Shown in pieces: positions 22,881 through 34,250 of a stretch of 64,000 bases of DNA. This stretch comes from Siphonodentalium dalli (Eukaryota; Mollusca; Scaphopoda; Gadilida; Siphonodentaliidae): NCBI GenBank assembly GCA_032622095.1, contig CP136065.1:19148134-19212133 (forward strand). The letters are read 5' to 3'. Numbering within the stretch: position 1 is the stretch's first letter; the number at the start of each line of letters is the position of its first letter. The position numbers and the translations under genes were made by a program. The notes below the pieces were generated by a model. The model saw only the letters and a list, made by a program, of their open reading frames with translations. It did no database searches and had not been told where the DNA came from.

Positions 22881-23527
22881 CTATCATGATGCATACGATC
22901 AACACAATCTTGCACAAGACATCTAAATGTCTATATTATTGTATGCCATGAACACTTTCATGGGTTGGTATGTGTTACTGATCCAAGCACGAGTATTCCT
23001 AAACAGCGCAATAATCTATAATGTGCATTTGGGTTAAAGCCCCATTTGACCAACATGTCTTCCTGCCTCGATTACATAACACATGCTATATTTTAATGGC
23101 ATCATTAGCGGCAACCTTATGCGAAATTCGGTAGTTTTTGTATACGGGCGCTGACCTCGATTTCTATATAGGAACAGCAATTTCGAATAATCTTATCGAT
23201 GAATATACCGACGCTGTTTTGTTGCAGCACGTTGGGCATGTTCCTTTCAATTCGATCGATAACAGACCTGATATGCGTGTAGCATTCTGTTCGGGAAAAA
23301 ACCATTCGTAGAGTCGCAAGCACAAAAACACAGACAATACCCTCCATATAACATCTAGTAATCTGACTTATCATGTGTTTATGTAGCGAATTGGAGTGAA
23401 GACACGTAAAAGATATGAGGACCGATTTTAATTTTTTCCGAAGATAATGTTCAGGTTACCATACCAAAAAAAACTGAAAATTACTTGCAATCACATTGGT
23501 GTTCAACATATCCTGGTGGAAATAAAA

Positions 23528-24430
23528 ATTCCAGCCTGTTCTCCCGAAAAAACGCACATTATCTGCTTATAACAGAACTTAGGTAGATTATCTGCTGAGA
23601 ATGGCCTCATTATTAGTCGATAATGTGCTGAAAATGAGAGAGCATTTTAGTCACATTATCGACACATACTGAGGCGATTATACGCAGGTTATGTGCGGAC
23701 ATTGACACAAATGAGCTGACTCACGACTCTTCGTGTGCACGCTCTTTAACATTTGTTTTCACTATGGTCCGCGCCATAAAACGAAATAAGAGACATGACT
23801 CCATTATATGCTTATTTCAGAATCAAATAACCAAATTATGTACCTATTCCACTTTACAGGTCGATTATGTGCGTATTTGCGCGAGGATGTGTTTATATTT
23901 TCACATAGATTATATTGTAATTACTTTATTCTGAAATAAGCCCAATGGTGGACTTATACCCAATATTTCATGCGATGGGTTACAATGAAAAAACATCATA
24001 AAGAGCGTAATCTTGTAATCGTGAGTTGATTTATTCGTGTTATTTTCGAGCCAAATAAGCACAATACGGACTTATTTCCATCATATCCTCGCACAATTAC
24101 GAAAATAATCGACCTATAATGTGAAATGTGTTCATATCTGATTATTTAATTCTCAAATAAGCAGATAATAATAAAATGGACTAATATACGTTATTCCGTG
24201 TTGTAGCGCGGACCACGGAAACGCATTTTAAAGAGCGTTCATCTGATAAGCCGTCAGTTGGTTTATCTGTGTCATTGTTCACACATAATGATCCTATAAT
24301 AAAGTACTTATAAGTCGATAATGTGACTAAACACTCTCATTTTAAGTTCATCACCGACTCAAAATGAGGCAATTTTAAGCAGAATATCGACCTAAACAAA
24401 TTATATTATAAGCAGATAATGTGCCAAAAT
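23528..24430. mobile_element. Foldback family G, two-arm copy (~900 bp)
   Basis: The left arm begins CCTGTTCTCCCGAAAAAACG and CACATTATCTGCTTATAA; the right arm is its diverged inverse, ending TTATAAGCAGATAATGTGCC at about 24,430. Internal words GTCACATTATCGAC, GTCCGCGC, CTTATTTCAGAATCAAATAA and GCGCGAGGAT appear once per arm in inverse order. No open frame of note. Single-arm relatives lie at 300, 28,075, 45,945 and 47,440. Superfamily not assigned. Confidence 0.75.
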
Positions 24431-24844
24431 TCCCTCACTTACATATATACGCATATAATCGACCTACACTCTTAAGAAACCAGCTCCAAATCTGGCACCA
24501 ATATCCAATATCTTCAAAAAACCCACCGAATTCAAGACGTGTGGGAACACGGTCTAGCTTAAATGTCCTATAGTTTAAAAATTAACAATATGTCCAAACT
24601 ATTTTGGGTTAAAATGATATGGTAGGATTAAACCAAGTGGGATTCCTTTGGAATACCAATGTTCACATGTCTATAGAATGTTTCGGGTCATATACGTACA
24701 GACTCTACTCATTCGGTCGTTGGCGGTGGGTAACCATAATGCTCATACAACAAATAGGGGGGAGTTTTGAACAATAACTTTATTACTACAAGTCGATATT
24801 TCCTCCAGCATCAGAAACTTTTCCGACCTTCGGGTTCTATTCGG
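24431..24844. other. Intergenic DNA
   Basis: Nothing recognised. Confidence 0.5.
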
Positions 24845-25495
24845 TTAAAGGGGTACTGTACACTAAGATAGGCGATTTTTTTATTTACTCCTATTGAAAT
24901 AACTTTCAAGTTAGATTGTGTTCGTGTTATATGAGTTTCGTATAAACCTAATTTAGCGAAGAAAATAGTGATCTTGGAAACAAAAATATTACGATTTCAA
25001 ACTACGCGCCATGTTTTTGACCTTCTCCGGAGAAGACGCAAGTCGCAGGAAGAACCGGAAGTTCATTGCTCACAGCTTCGATTGATGCATTCAATCTCTT
25101 CCATCGAACAATCTCACTCCCTATAAAATACTTGACGCGTTATGACTCTTGTTTCTTTCTCCTTTTTCCCAGAATCGGTTATAACGGGCCTTATTTTGCA
25201 GGTAACATGTTTGTTTGCAACTCAATAATGTTCGCGAATGGCCGTCGATAAAAGACACACAACATATGCGATTTCAAGAACGGTAACTCGTAATGGCATA
25301 ATTCTCCATTTTATGACTCCAGCCATAAATGAATTTATATTAAATAATTCAATTTTACTTTTACGATAGCCTGTTAACCGGAACGTTTTCAGTAGACATC
25401 GTAGACTCAAATTAGTTATTTTATAATATAATATTCATATTAGATCGCTATTGTCACTGGGAATTTATTGAAATTGGGGTACAGTACCCCTTTAA
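24845..25495. mobile_element. TTAA element family D (643 bp)
   Basis: The element 24,849-25,491 has TTAA on both sides (24,845-24,848; 25,492-25,495). The ends AGGGGTACTGTAC and GTACAGTACCCCT are perfect 13-bp inverted repeats. Internal open frames of about 60 residues on both strands are not recognisable. Only one copy is seen here. Confidence 0.88.
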
Positions 25496-25732
25496 CCACC
25501 ATCATGTGATATTAATTTTAAACGGTGCTACGTATTTACGAACTAATAAAACATTCAGAAACGAAGACAAATAAAATATGCGTATAACCTACACATACGG
25601 CCGAATTCTGGTCCCTGGTCTAGACCAGGGTTTCATGTAAACCATAGTCTAGACCAGGTCGAAACCACGGTGATCGCCATGTGTTACCCAGCTTCGAGGC
25701 GAGTAAGCTGGGATTATTGGTCAGCACTGGTC

Positions 25733-26083
25733 CGTATTCTCGTCTTTTTGAAACTCAGGTTTACGTAAACCAAGGTTTGCCTTCTTATTGTCATTCAAGC
25801 CTGTATCGGTCTGTTCATAATTCGAACCATGTGGTAACGTACAAGTTCTGGTAACAGAAACATATGTATTTTTTGGAAGCATTTTGCTTTATGTTACCAA
25901 ATAGGAATTGTGTTTTATTGATATGCCGTGTAGAAGAAAGATTATAATTAGATATGAACTGGACAAAATGTAATATAATCGATAATTATGTGTGTTATAG
26001 GTAATAGTCCACAACTGAGACCTAGTACCCCCCTGGTCTGAGATTTTTGTATAAACCGAGACTTGAACCTGAGACGAGAATAC
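25733..26083. mobile_element. Nested inverted-repeat element (351 bp)
   Basis: GTATTCTCGTCT at 25,733-25,744 is perfectly inverted at 26,072-26,083, and CTCAGGTTTACGTAAACC on the left has a partial inverse near the right end. Nested within the 2-kb element. Confidence 0.6.
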
Positions 26084-26509
26084 CTTTTTCTGTTTTCGCA
26101 GTAACGATACAGATTGGTAATTTGATTGTAAATCATGCGTGCGTTTATCTGGCTTTACAGTGGAGTTTTATTTATAACAGTATTGCCTTGTTTGAAAGCA
26201 TATAACCGTTAGATGGATTAAGTCAGATTTCCGTGCTATTATTTCTAATATGTTATCGATGGGTTTGGTTGACACGGATAAATAGAGAATAATAGTAGTT
26301 TTGCAATCGGAACGTAATCCGCATTGGATGCGGGTGTCTTTCGTTCCGTGTTTCTGAAATGAATTGAGGTCGGAGCTAGTTTTGATAGTACTAATTCATC
26401 ATTAGAGAATAAATTATTGCTGGACTGGATATACAATATAACAGCAAAAACTCTCAAAATTATATTAAGTCAGAACGAAAAAATTGTGGTTCAAAATAAG
26501 GAAATGTCC

Positions 26510-26537
26510 GATTAAATTGAATTAAATTAAATTAAAT
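26510..26537. repeat. (AATTA)n short microsatellite
   Basis: ATTAAATTGAATTAAATTAA followed by ATTAAA, about five imperfect pentamers. Confidence 0.8.
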
Positions 26538-27075
26538 GTATGGGACCCCTGCTCTTGATTAATGATTTATTTGGTACAGTTTCTTAAGCCTTGACATTTC
26601 AAATTGGTTTATTTGTCATAATTTGTCTTTAAACATGGATTTGGAAACAAATTACATGGCAATGGAAATATCTGCTACTCCTATCGGGAGTGTGATACAA
26701 CGCACCCATGTGGATTTTTTCCGATACCCACACGAACCCCCCCTTGTGACCATGACATTTTCTGGAAAATAATTTTCAATCACGGCGATAGTTATTTAGA
26801 ATCTTTCTAAATTTTCAACTTATTGCAAATTCCCAAGACCGCGAAATTACGTTGCACATGTCACCCCCTCACCCCAATGCATTGTTGAAAATTTCCAACA
26901 AGTACCTCACTATTTCTAGTTGTTGGAAATTCCCACCTGATATCCCCTATAATAATGGTTCAAAATGTTTTCAAGAGCTGAATGTAATTTATGTGTAATA
27001 TTTTGACGCAAAGTTGAACAATATATAGTTGGTTCTTGATCTGAACAAACAATATGTTACACTATACATTGACTG

Positions 27076-27420
27076 TAAAGGACGCCGGTGGTCCCGTCGG
27101 TAGAATGCTCGGGGCATTACCCCGCCATTTGCCATCTAGCGCTGACGAAGCTTGTTCGAAAGCGCGGTTTCGCGATCTACTCTAAGTGAGGATAATCTTA
27201 TTCGTGTATCTGGGCAAGTTTGTCGGTCCCATTCCGGGGTCGGTATTTCTACACACAGCGGAGTGTTTCTCGGTGAAATTTACTCTCTGCGTAGACTTTC
27301 CTCCACCCGTAAAACTGACAACGTCGTGACATCCGCATAGGGGGTGAGAAATCCGCACCACCCCTGCCCCGTGATCCCTGTCGAACGGCGACGGCATACA
27401 GATACCGCTATACAACACGG
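27076..27420 (+). mobile_element. tRNA-derived SINE, copy 1
   Basis: The 5' part resembles a degenerate tRNA: GGTGGTCCCGTCGGTAGAAT in the A-box position and TTGTTCGAAAGC about 65 bp later in the B-box position. It continues through TTATTCGTGTATCTGGGCAA, a segment shared with the copies at 46,572 and 47,158. Opposing open frames (27,152-27,340 + and 27,182-27,418 -) are shadows. The 3' end is uncertain. Confidence 0.65.
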
Positions 27421-27659
27421 ATGTAAGCCGCTTTCACATGCTCAGGTTTGGAGACACCAACACACCAATCTCGATGCAGCGCTCAGCACGCTTTTGTCCA
27501 TATATTGTCATTGATTGTCGTTGATTGTACAACAATGCGCCGATCCCAGCTTGCGACCAGGTGGTTTCGCGAAACCAAGTCCTGACATGGAACACCGTGA
27601 TTATTAGGGTGGTCTAGACCTGAGACCAGAATTCAGCCGATAGTGTCACGGGACATTGT

Positions 27660-28050
27660 CTCCACAAACATTGATAATTATTTCCTAGTAAGTATTATTG
27701 AACCAAATGGGGAACCCAAATGAACTATTTTGTTCCATCCTCTGGTTCTATCCCGGGAACCAGATAGAGCAACAAAGCAGGTCACATTGGTTCTCTCATC
27801 AGGACAAAAGTAGAAACAAGTTTGGATCCACGTGGAACCAGAATGTCTGGTGTGTACTTGATTTGGTTCTTTAATTTGGTTCTTCGAAGAACCAAAACAT
27901 GTTTGGTTTTTCATATGGATCTTTATTTTGGTTCTTCGTCAAGAACCAAAACATAAATGTTTTGTTCTTCATTTGGTTCATGTTTGTTTGGTTCTTCGTT
28001 TTGTTTCCCTACTGGGACAAACTGGGAACCAGTTTTGGTTTCCCCGGGGA
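27660..28050. repeat. GGTTCTTC-rich degenerate inverted repeats
   Basis: TTTGGTTCTTCG and AAGAACCAAAACAT recur several times in both orientations (for example 27,880-27,900 and 27,930-27,955), with GGGAACCAG words near both ends (27,757 and 28,024). This looks like an internally repetitive foldback; no gene. Confidence 0.6.
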
Positions 28051-28074
28051 ATAAAATTTCCTGTGTATATAATG

Positions 28075-28382
28075 TGCAAATAGATTCATATTGGATTACT
28101 GGATTCTGAAATAAGCAGATACATACTGGACTCATGTGGCGCAGGCCACAGTAAAAACACATTTTAAGGAGAGTATACCTTATAAGTCGTAAGTTGGTTT
28201 ATTGGTGTCATTGTCCGCACATAATGATCCTATAAAGTCATTATGAGTCGATAATGTGACTAAAATGCCCTCATTTTCAGTTCATTATCGACTCAACCTG
28301 AGGTGAGTCTAAGCAGAATATGGACCTAGAACAAACTGTATTATAATTAGATAATGTGGGAATCTTCGGGTGAACAGGCTGC
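28075..28382 (-). repeat. Foldback family G, single arm
   Basis: Reverse-oriented arm: GGATTCTGAAATAAGCAGAT, GTCCGCACATAATGATCC, GTCGATAATGTGACTAAAAT, ending with the terminus whose reverse complement is CCTGTTCACCCGAAGATT. Confidence 0.72.
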
Positions 28383-28742
28383 TAATTTCATATCGAAATA
28401 GTTCCACATAGGGCTGTTACAATAAAAAGCATTTTGGCCGATATAGGGCTTATTTCACGTTCAAATAATGCCATTATGGGCTTATTTCAGTCCCGTGAAA
28501 TAAGTTCGCTACGAGCTTATTTCCGCAAGGACAGCTGTGGTATTTCACAGGCATCGCTAACATCCGCAAATGGAGCTATCAATTTTACGATATCAACGAT
28601 TCTAACGATCATAGTGGATTGGGATGTTTATCGCTTTTCGTGAAACGAAAGCATGGACAATAATCATTATAAGAGACGATCTTTCGAAATATTGCTAACC
28701 TGACAAAAATCAAAACGTTTTAGAACTTAATTTTTGTAACAT
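28383..28742. other. Intergenic DNA
   Basis: The word GGGCTTATTTCA recurs (about 28,446 and 28,478), weakly related to family G. No gene. Confidence 0.45.
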
Positions 28743-29020
28743 TAACCCCTCCATGACTGGGGCTTCCTGAAATTTTCCGAAATCCCTGTATTCTCTAAAG
28801 AAAGATTCTGAATATGTATTGGGGTAACACCGGGATTCTCGAAAGGGTCGATATGCCCTTTTCGTAACAGCTCCTAAAGATCCTGTGCCAGTGCATTATC
28901 TTATATATACGAGTCTGCCATAGGGAGCCTCGCATATATAAGAGAATGATTTGGCGTACGATATCAAGGTAAATAGTGTTAGGCCAATGGATTCTCTTAT
29001 ATGCGAGTCTTCCTAACCGA
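28743..29020. mobile_element. Composite palindrome element (family I end + GCATTCTC palindromes)
   Basis: It begins TTAACCCCTCCATGACTGGGGCTTCCTGAA-type, the inverse of 47,142-47,166. It then contains a diverged palindrome (28,877-28,955, CATTATCTTATATATACGAG / CTCGCATATATAAGAGAATG) and a second half-copy (28,967-29,005). The right boundary is unclear. Confidence 0.6.
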
Positions 29021-29679
29021 GAAATAATTCTCTGCTACACCCACACACATGACTAAACGCGTGCAGTGCTTATGAACCCCGCGTAATTAAATTACTTGTC
29101 AATAGAGGCGTGTTGCTCGTTTGCATATCATGGGGTATAATAACATTGAAACATAACGTCAGCAACGGTGGAGTTATTGTTCTTCCGGACACATTATGAA
29201 TGCATTGTTCGAGACAAATATATAACTATATATGAATGTGTGACCAAAATTAAGATCCCATTGCGCCGACAGTATGTATTATGAATATATGCTACGATAT
29301 GCTCTGACACAAGAAATATGTTTTATGTCTGCATACAATCATACATCGACGTTTATATTCAAAAAAATGTGGTACCACGTGGTATTGTGCCTATTATATT
29401 CATGGCAAGATCCGCAAGCAATATCCACTCACACGAACCATGTCAAGGGGCGTTGTTTTTTGTCAGCCAATGACTATTATCTTTCAAGAAAAACGTTCGC
29501 AAACGTCTCTTTTTTCGAGATTTATTGGACAAATTTCATCTGCATAAATGTAATTTTTCCTTGTATATTTTAAAACTGTGTTTAAGTCGGTTAATGGACT
29601 CGCGACTGGACATTCATCAACTATATGGTATCGGCCCGCGACCTCGACAATCTAGTTAACGATCGTCACCGATACTGAC
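29021..29679. other. Intergenic DNA
   Basis: The open frame 29,274-29,573 (99 codons) has no recognisable domain and no repeat; probably chance. Confidence 0.45.
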
Positions 29680-29682
29680 GTC

Positions 29683-30152
29683 ATCTTGAATTTCTTCGGT
29701 TTAGACGGGAAATTCTTTTACTATCTCCGACATCGGAGTGAATCTAATTATTTACCCTACAATATGGTGTTGACAATAGAAACTCTCCGCGACCAAGTGG
29801 GGGTATGTGGGGGTATGTAACTCATACTTGTTTGTGTTAAAGCCGCATAATGGTGCTGTCGTGTTAGTAACAAGATACCAGTGAATAGATTTTGTCGAAA
29901 CTGTGATCAAAAGCAACACAATATTGAAATAATTCGCTGAAAAGTAGATATGGGCTGAAATAGAAGAGGCGACTGACATGAGGTGTGTAAACAAGCCTAT
30001 TCCATATTGACGCAGTTTTGTTGGTGGTATGTATTACGGTGATAAATATATGTATGCTCATATTATCCAGGTGATAATCTATTCCCATTCACTCCGATGT
30101 CGGCGACATTAAAAGACTTTACCGTCTAAATCGGCGAGCTGCAAGATGAAGA
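29683..30152. mobile_element. Inverted-repeat element with ~55-bp ends
   Basis: TTTAGACGGGAAATTCTTTT + CCGACATCGGAGTGAAT on the left is inverted at 30,085-30,140 (ATTCACTCCGATGTCGG and AAAAGACTTTACCGTCTAAA). Two overlapping minus-strand open frames between them show no recognisable motif. Superfamily not assigned. Confidence 0.7.
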
Positions 30153-30333
30153 GAAATGGACGCGATAACCAGTTACATAGAGGCCGTCATAAACGAACGC
30201 TTTATCGCAAGATTACGTGTCGTTATATAAATGCGTTGCCCAAATCACCACCAAGTCTGATGATAAACTTGGGTTAGTCCCATGGTCCACATCATAAAGG
30301 ATTAGGACACCAACTAAAACGTATAAGTCTTTC

Positions 30334-30699
30334 TTAACCCTTTACCCAACAGAACGGCCCTGTGCCAATGCATTCTCTTATATATGCGAGTCGACCATAG
30401 GTCGCCTCGCATATATAAGAGAATGCATTGGCTTAACACATATTAAAGAAAAAATGGTAAAAAGTGTTAAAAAAAAGGTTTTTTTTAGGCCAATGCATTC
30501 TCTTATATATGCGAGGCGACCTATGGTCGACTCGCATATATAAGAGAATGCATTGGCACAGGGCATAACTGTAACTATCACAATGTGCTCAATGAGCCGG
30601 TTCCAATGATACCCATATTTCCATGGTTTTATTGAGACAGACCGAAGATAATTTAGGCTGTTAGGGCGTTTCTGGGCGTTCTGTTGGGTAAAGGGTTAA
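30334..30699. mobile_element. TTAA element family E with double palindrome, copy 1
   Basis: The element 30,338-30,695 is flanked by TTAA. The ends CCCTTTACCCAACAGAACG are perfect 19-bp inverted repeats. Inside are two complete GCATTCTC palindromes in tandem (30,367-30,435 and 30,489-30,562) whose 25-bp centres (GCGAGTCGACCATAGGTCGC and its inverse) are in opposite orientation, followed by CATAACTGTAACTATCACAA and GAGACAGACCGAAGATA. CCCTTT ends plus TTAA fit piggyBac-like (LOOPER-type) MITEs. The open frame 30,378-30,581 is a shadow. Confidence 0.88.
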
Positions 30700-30800
30700 T
30701 TGATATGCTTTAGAGCCCCATGGCAGTTTAGAGTCTGAATTTATGCTCGTTTTATTACATCCCACTCCGGTTTCTGAGATCAAAATAGCTCGATAAATAC

Positions 30801-31172
30801 GTTATCTCTTTCTATACTAAATGGATTGTGCCACTCAATTATGAAATTATATATTGAAATTGCTTAATATATATCTGAAAGGGTGTTCATGAAAACTAAG
30901 GAGATAATAAAAGTGCAGAAGGAGTCCTATTTATTGGAGAGAAAAGGTTAAGATAATAGTTCAACAAATAATATGGTCATCTATTACAGTAATGCCCAAA
31001 GCAATTGACCACTTAACCACAGAGAGCTTTCCGATGAATGGCGACAAGCCATATTTCCGACTAAATCCTGAAAAATAATTCTGATGTGGTTAAGTGGTCA
31101 ATTACTTTGGGCATTACTGTATCTATTTTGATTTATGTCCATGGTGAAGATGGAAACTTGGTCTAATTAATA
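30801..31172 (+). mobile_element. Family H, copy 3, interrupted by a MITE
   Basis: CTCTTTCTATACTAAATGGA at the left, GGAGTCCTATTTATTGGAG and AGATAATAGTTCAACAAATA inside. The hairpin is broken at 30,987 by a mariner-like MITE. Boundaries approximate. Confidence 0.6.
30987..31119. mobile_element. Mariner-like palindromic MITE, copy 3
   Basis: CAGTAATGCCCAAAG on the left and CTTTGGGCATTACTG on the right, with TA at 30,985-30,986 and 31,120-31,121. The single core GAGAGCTTTCCGATGAATGG is shared with copies 1 and 2. It sits inside family H copy 3, so it inserted later. Confidence 0.88.
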
Positions 31173-31619
31173 TTAACCCTTTCTTTACTAAATGGATTCC
31201 TCCATCGAGATATGAAAGTATACATCTGTAGAGAGGTTCAGGAGCAGACGACAGATGAACAGAAACATAATACAAGTGAATAGGGAGTCCTATTTATTGG
31301 AGGGAAATGTTCAGATAATAAGATCAATAAATAATATGGTCGTTTGTTGAGCTTATTATCGTAACATTTCCTAATAGTCAAATAAAAAATGTAGTTTGAG
31401 TCTCAGACACCGCCGCATTGAAATAAATGGCCTGCATTGGAAGCTTAATTTCGATTTTTGATATTATGAAAAGTTTTTTTTTAATTATTTTGAGATGTTT
31501 TTACTAACATGTTCATATGTATTTCAGCATTAATTGCAAAACATGAACTCTTAACATATCTCTGTGTAATGTGTGAAGATTGACTATCATCAATGAGCAT
31601 TTAGAAAAGAAAGGGTTTA
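31173..31619 (+). mobile_element. Family H, copy 4
   Basis: TTAA (31,173-31,176) then CCCTTTCTTTACTAAATGGA. The internal hairpin at about 31,310-31,370 has AAATGTTCAGATAATAAG against the inverse CTTATTATCGTAACATTT. A possible right end AGAAAAGAAAGGG is followed by TTTAA at 31,616. The right boundary is tentative. Confidence 0.6.
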
Positions 31620-32059
31620 ATTTCTTTCATACCGACTTATATACCACAGAAAGACCCATTCCGAGTTATAGAATTTAGAAATTCCGGAGTTCAGTGTGAA
31701 CAAAATAAAAACAGCTAAGCAATTTCAGTTACTTTGGTGAAAAAACATTTCAGAGTATATAAAGCATGTAGATCGATATTTCGCTCAATTATCTGCCTAT
31801 CGTATATGTACATGCATTTCCCTCAAATTACTTATATATAATATTTGGAGGCTCAAATGACTATGCAATGTCCGTTTAAGATTCGAACATATTCATGTGT
31901 TCCAGGTGGGTCCAAGTGCTTGGGATATAATAGGACGTCGACTGAAGACAACCGCTGGTTTAGTCGCTGAACATATCTTAAGAGGTGCCCCATTCGTAAA
32001 TTTTCAAAACTTCTCACTTTCAAACTATCAATTTGAAGGGGAAAATCATTAATATCACC
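31620..32059. other. Intergenic DNA
   Basis: Nothing recognised. Confidence 0.5.
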
Positions 32060-32272
32060 TGTAACCAAAATGTATGATAAACTACTATATCAACACCTGT
32101 TCATCCTATATAACCAATGTATGATAAACAACTATAACAACACCTGTTCATCCTATATAACCAATGTATTATAAACTACTATAACAACACCTGTTCACCC
32201 TCTATAACCAATGTATGATAAACTACTATAACAACACATATTCATCCTATATAACCAATGTATGCTAAATAA
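32060..32272 (+). repeat. 47-bp satellite, left block (~4.5 copies)
   Basis: Unit CCAATGTATGATAAACTACT + ATAACAACACCTGTTCATCC + TATATAA, 47 bp (for example CCAATGT at 32,114 and 32,161). The same array resumes at 32,773. Confidence 0.93.
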
Positions 32273-32772
32273 GGATTAACTGTCATGTGGACTGTTTTTA
32301 TGGAGATGTAACGGTGAGGTAAGTGGACATAACTTGTGTAAAACGAAGGGTTTTACATACAAGTTATGTCCACTTACCTCACCGTTACATCTCCATAAAA
32401 ATAGTCCCCATGACAGTTAATCCGTATATTTATATACATTTAGCGAAAAAGCCACTTTTGTAAATATTTTTAAATCGAAAAGTGTATCGTGACAAGATCA
32501 GCCCAAAATACCCAATAGCACCCTTGGCAAAAGTTAATAGGAACAATTTCTCTTCATGTTGAAACCCGATGATGTATTAAGTCAATCCTGTGCGAGTCAA
32601 AATGCGCCCAAAGCATTACGCGTTCGTCTTTCCAAACCTAATGACGTATCGATGGTGTTATTAGCTTGGTGTTATGAGGCGTTACGCATTCACCGAGAAA
32701 TAACTGCAACTAGCCACGTGGGCGCCGACCAATCAGAATGCTGGATTTAGTGATGACAACACTTAGTGTGTA
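32273..32772. mobile_element. 500-bp insertion splitting the 47-bp satellite
   Basis: The insertion lies between satellite blocks that share phase and sequence. Its left 151 bp (32,273-32,423) form a near-perfect hairpin with arms of about 74 bp: GGATTAACTGTCATGTGGAC against the inverse, through GGTGAGGTAAGTGGACATAA, with almost no loop (centre about 32,348). The rest contains GCATTACGCGTTCG and its near-inverse GGCGTTACGCATTC, and a CCAATCAG box at about 32,732. No coding motif was recognised. Confidence 0.75.
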
Positions 32773-33180
32773 AATATACAACTATAACAACACCTGTTCA
32801 TCCTATATAACCAATGTATTATAAACTACTATAACAACACCTGTTCACCCTCTATAACCAATGTATGATAAACTACTATAACAACACATGTTCATCCTAT
32901 ATAACCAATGTATTATAAACTACCATAACAACACCTGTTCATCCTATATAACCAATGTATGATAAACTACTATAACAACACCTGTTCATCCTATATAACC
33001 AATGTATGATAAACTACTATAACAACACCTGTTCACCCTCTGTAACCAATGTATGATAAACTACTATAACAACACCTGTTCATCCTCTATAACCAATGTA
33101 TGATAAACTACTATAACAACACCTGTTCACCCTCTATAACCAATGTATGATAAACTACTATAACACCTGTTCACCCTCAC
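32773..33180 (+). repeat. 47-bp satellite, right block (~8.7 copies)
   Basis: Same unit as 32,060-32,272, with TTCATCCTATATAA and TTCACCCTCTATAA variants alternating irregularly. The last unit is shortened by six bases. Confidence 0.93.
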
Positions 33181-33238
33181 ACTTTTAGAGATAAGTTCTA
33201 ATTATGTAAACATAAACGTGGTTTGAACAAAATAAATA

Positions 33239-33603
33239 ATAGAACCCAACTATTGTATGCGCTCCGTCAGTCTGTCATCTGAAATCATTACTCTCTCAGT
33301 GCAAGAAAATACATAAAACATTTTTCATTGGATATTTTAGTTTTTTGGTGTGAAGGACCAAATCAACATAAAACATACATATTATTCAACCGCATTTGCA
33401 ATAATCTGGCAGACATAACCGCTCAATACTGATTCATCGTTTCAGACAGTATGTTGTTTAATTGTGATTTATTCCTCCAAAACAATAGTGCTGCATATGG
33501 CTACCAACAAACGAAAATATGCAATGAAAATGCTATGATTTATGTTCTCGCAAACAGTAATGATTTCAGATGGTAGACTGAGTATACACTAGTTGGGTTC
33601 ATA
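33239..33603. mobile_element. MITE with ~50-bp TIRs, 3-bp ATA TSD
   Basis: The element 33,242-33,600 has ATA on both sides. GAACCCAACTATTGTAT on the left, continuing to CATCTGAAATCATTACT, is mirrored at 33,551-33,600. No coding capacity. Confidence 0.82.
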
Positions 33604-34250
33604 AGCTCAATAATGTACCTATAAAACTCTCTATAGACCTACCTAAACAAATGTTGTTTAATTTTTTTAAACCACCTTTTTTTACAGAATTAGAACATAT
33701 CTCTCATATTGTGAGGGTAAACAGGTGTTGTCAAAGTAATTTACCATGCATTGATTATAGCGGAAAGGATTGTTGTTCCTTCAAATTGATAGTTTGAAAT
33801 TGATATTTTTAAGGAAAATTGAAGAATGGAAGTCAATAGGCTGAGATTTACCCTGAAGCCTATATTGCAAGGAAGCGGTGAAATAAAACGAAAGCAAAGA
33901 TTTGTTCACTGTACACGGAGTCGTGTGCTAGCGAGTATACAAATTGCCAATTAAATAGTCAATTATCAGTCTGTAGAACAACGGAAGCGACCTATTTGTT
34001 ATAGTACTTTAATCACAATCATGGGCACAGCAAGAACGATTTTGAAGTGCTTCTTCTGAGGGAACTTTGGAAGCGCCAAATCTTTCTGCTATTAGCAATC
34101 GGTACAATACTGTGTGCATCTGCTTCACGTGAAGGTAGATAAGGAGACTACTATGGTGTTCCGATCCAGATATATAAATGTAACAAGAGCGCCGTCGAGG
34201 TGGTATAGTACGTCTGCCGGCTTGTTTCAAGTCGTATATTTCAGAAAGAT
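33604..34250. other. Intergenic DNA upstream of the 34-bp satellite
   Basis: No gene; opposing open frames at 34,009-34,302 overlap antisense and lack motifs. Confidence 0.5.

Larger units (their letters stand above)
25598..27640. mobile_element. 2-kb element with CGGCCGAATTCTGGTC ends
   Basis: The left end CGGCCGAATTCTGGTCCC and following TGGTCTAGACCA are inverted at 27,611-27,640 with three or four changes. Subterminal TGGTCTAGACCA palindromes repeat near the left end. A smaller inverted-repeat element (25,733-26,083) and a SINE (27,076-27,420) are nested inside. No transposase or other domain was recognised in about 2 kb. Confidence 0.65.

Noticed and set aside
29274-29573. 99-codon frame as a possible small gene
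   Set aside because: No recognisable motif, no homologous repeat and no splice or promoter context; compatible with chance.
32535-32760. CCAATCAG box as a gene promoter
   Set aside because: An isolated motif inside a mobile insertion, with no gene downstream.
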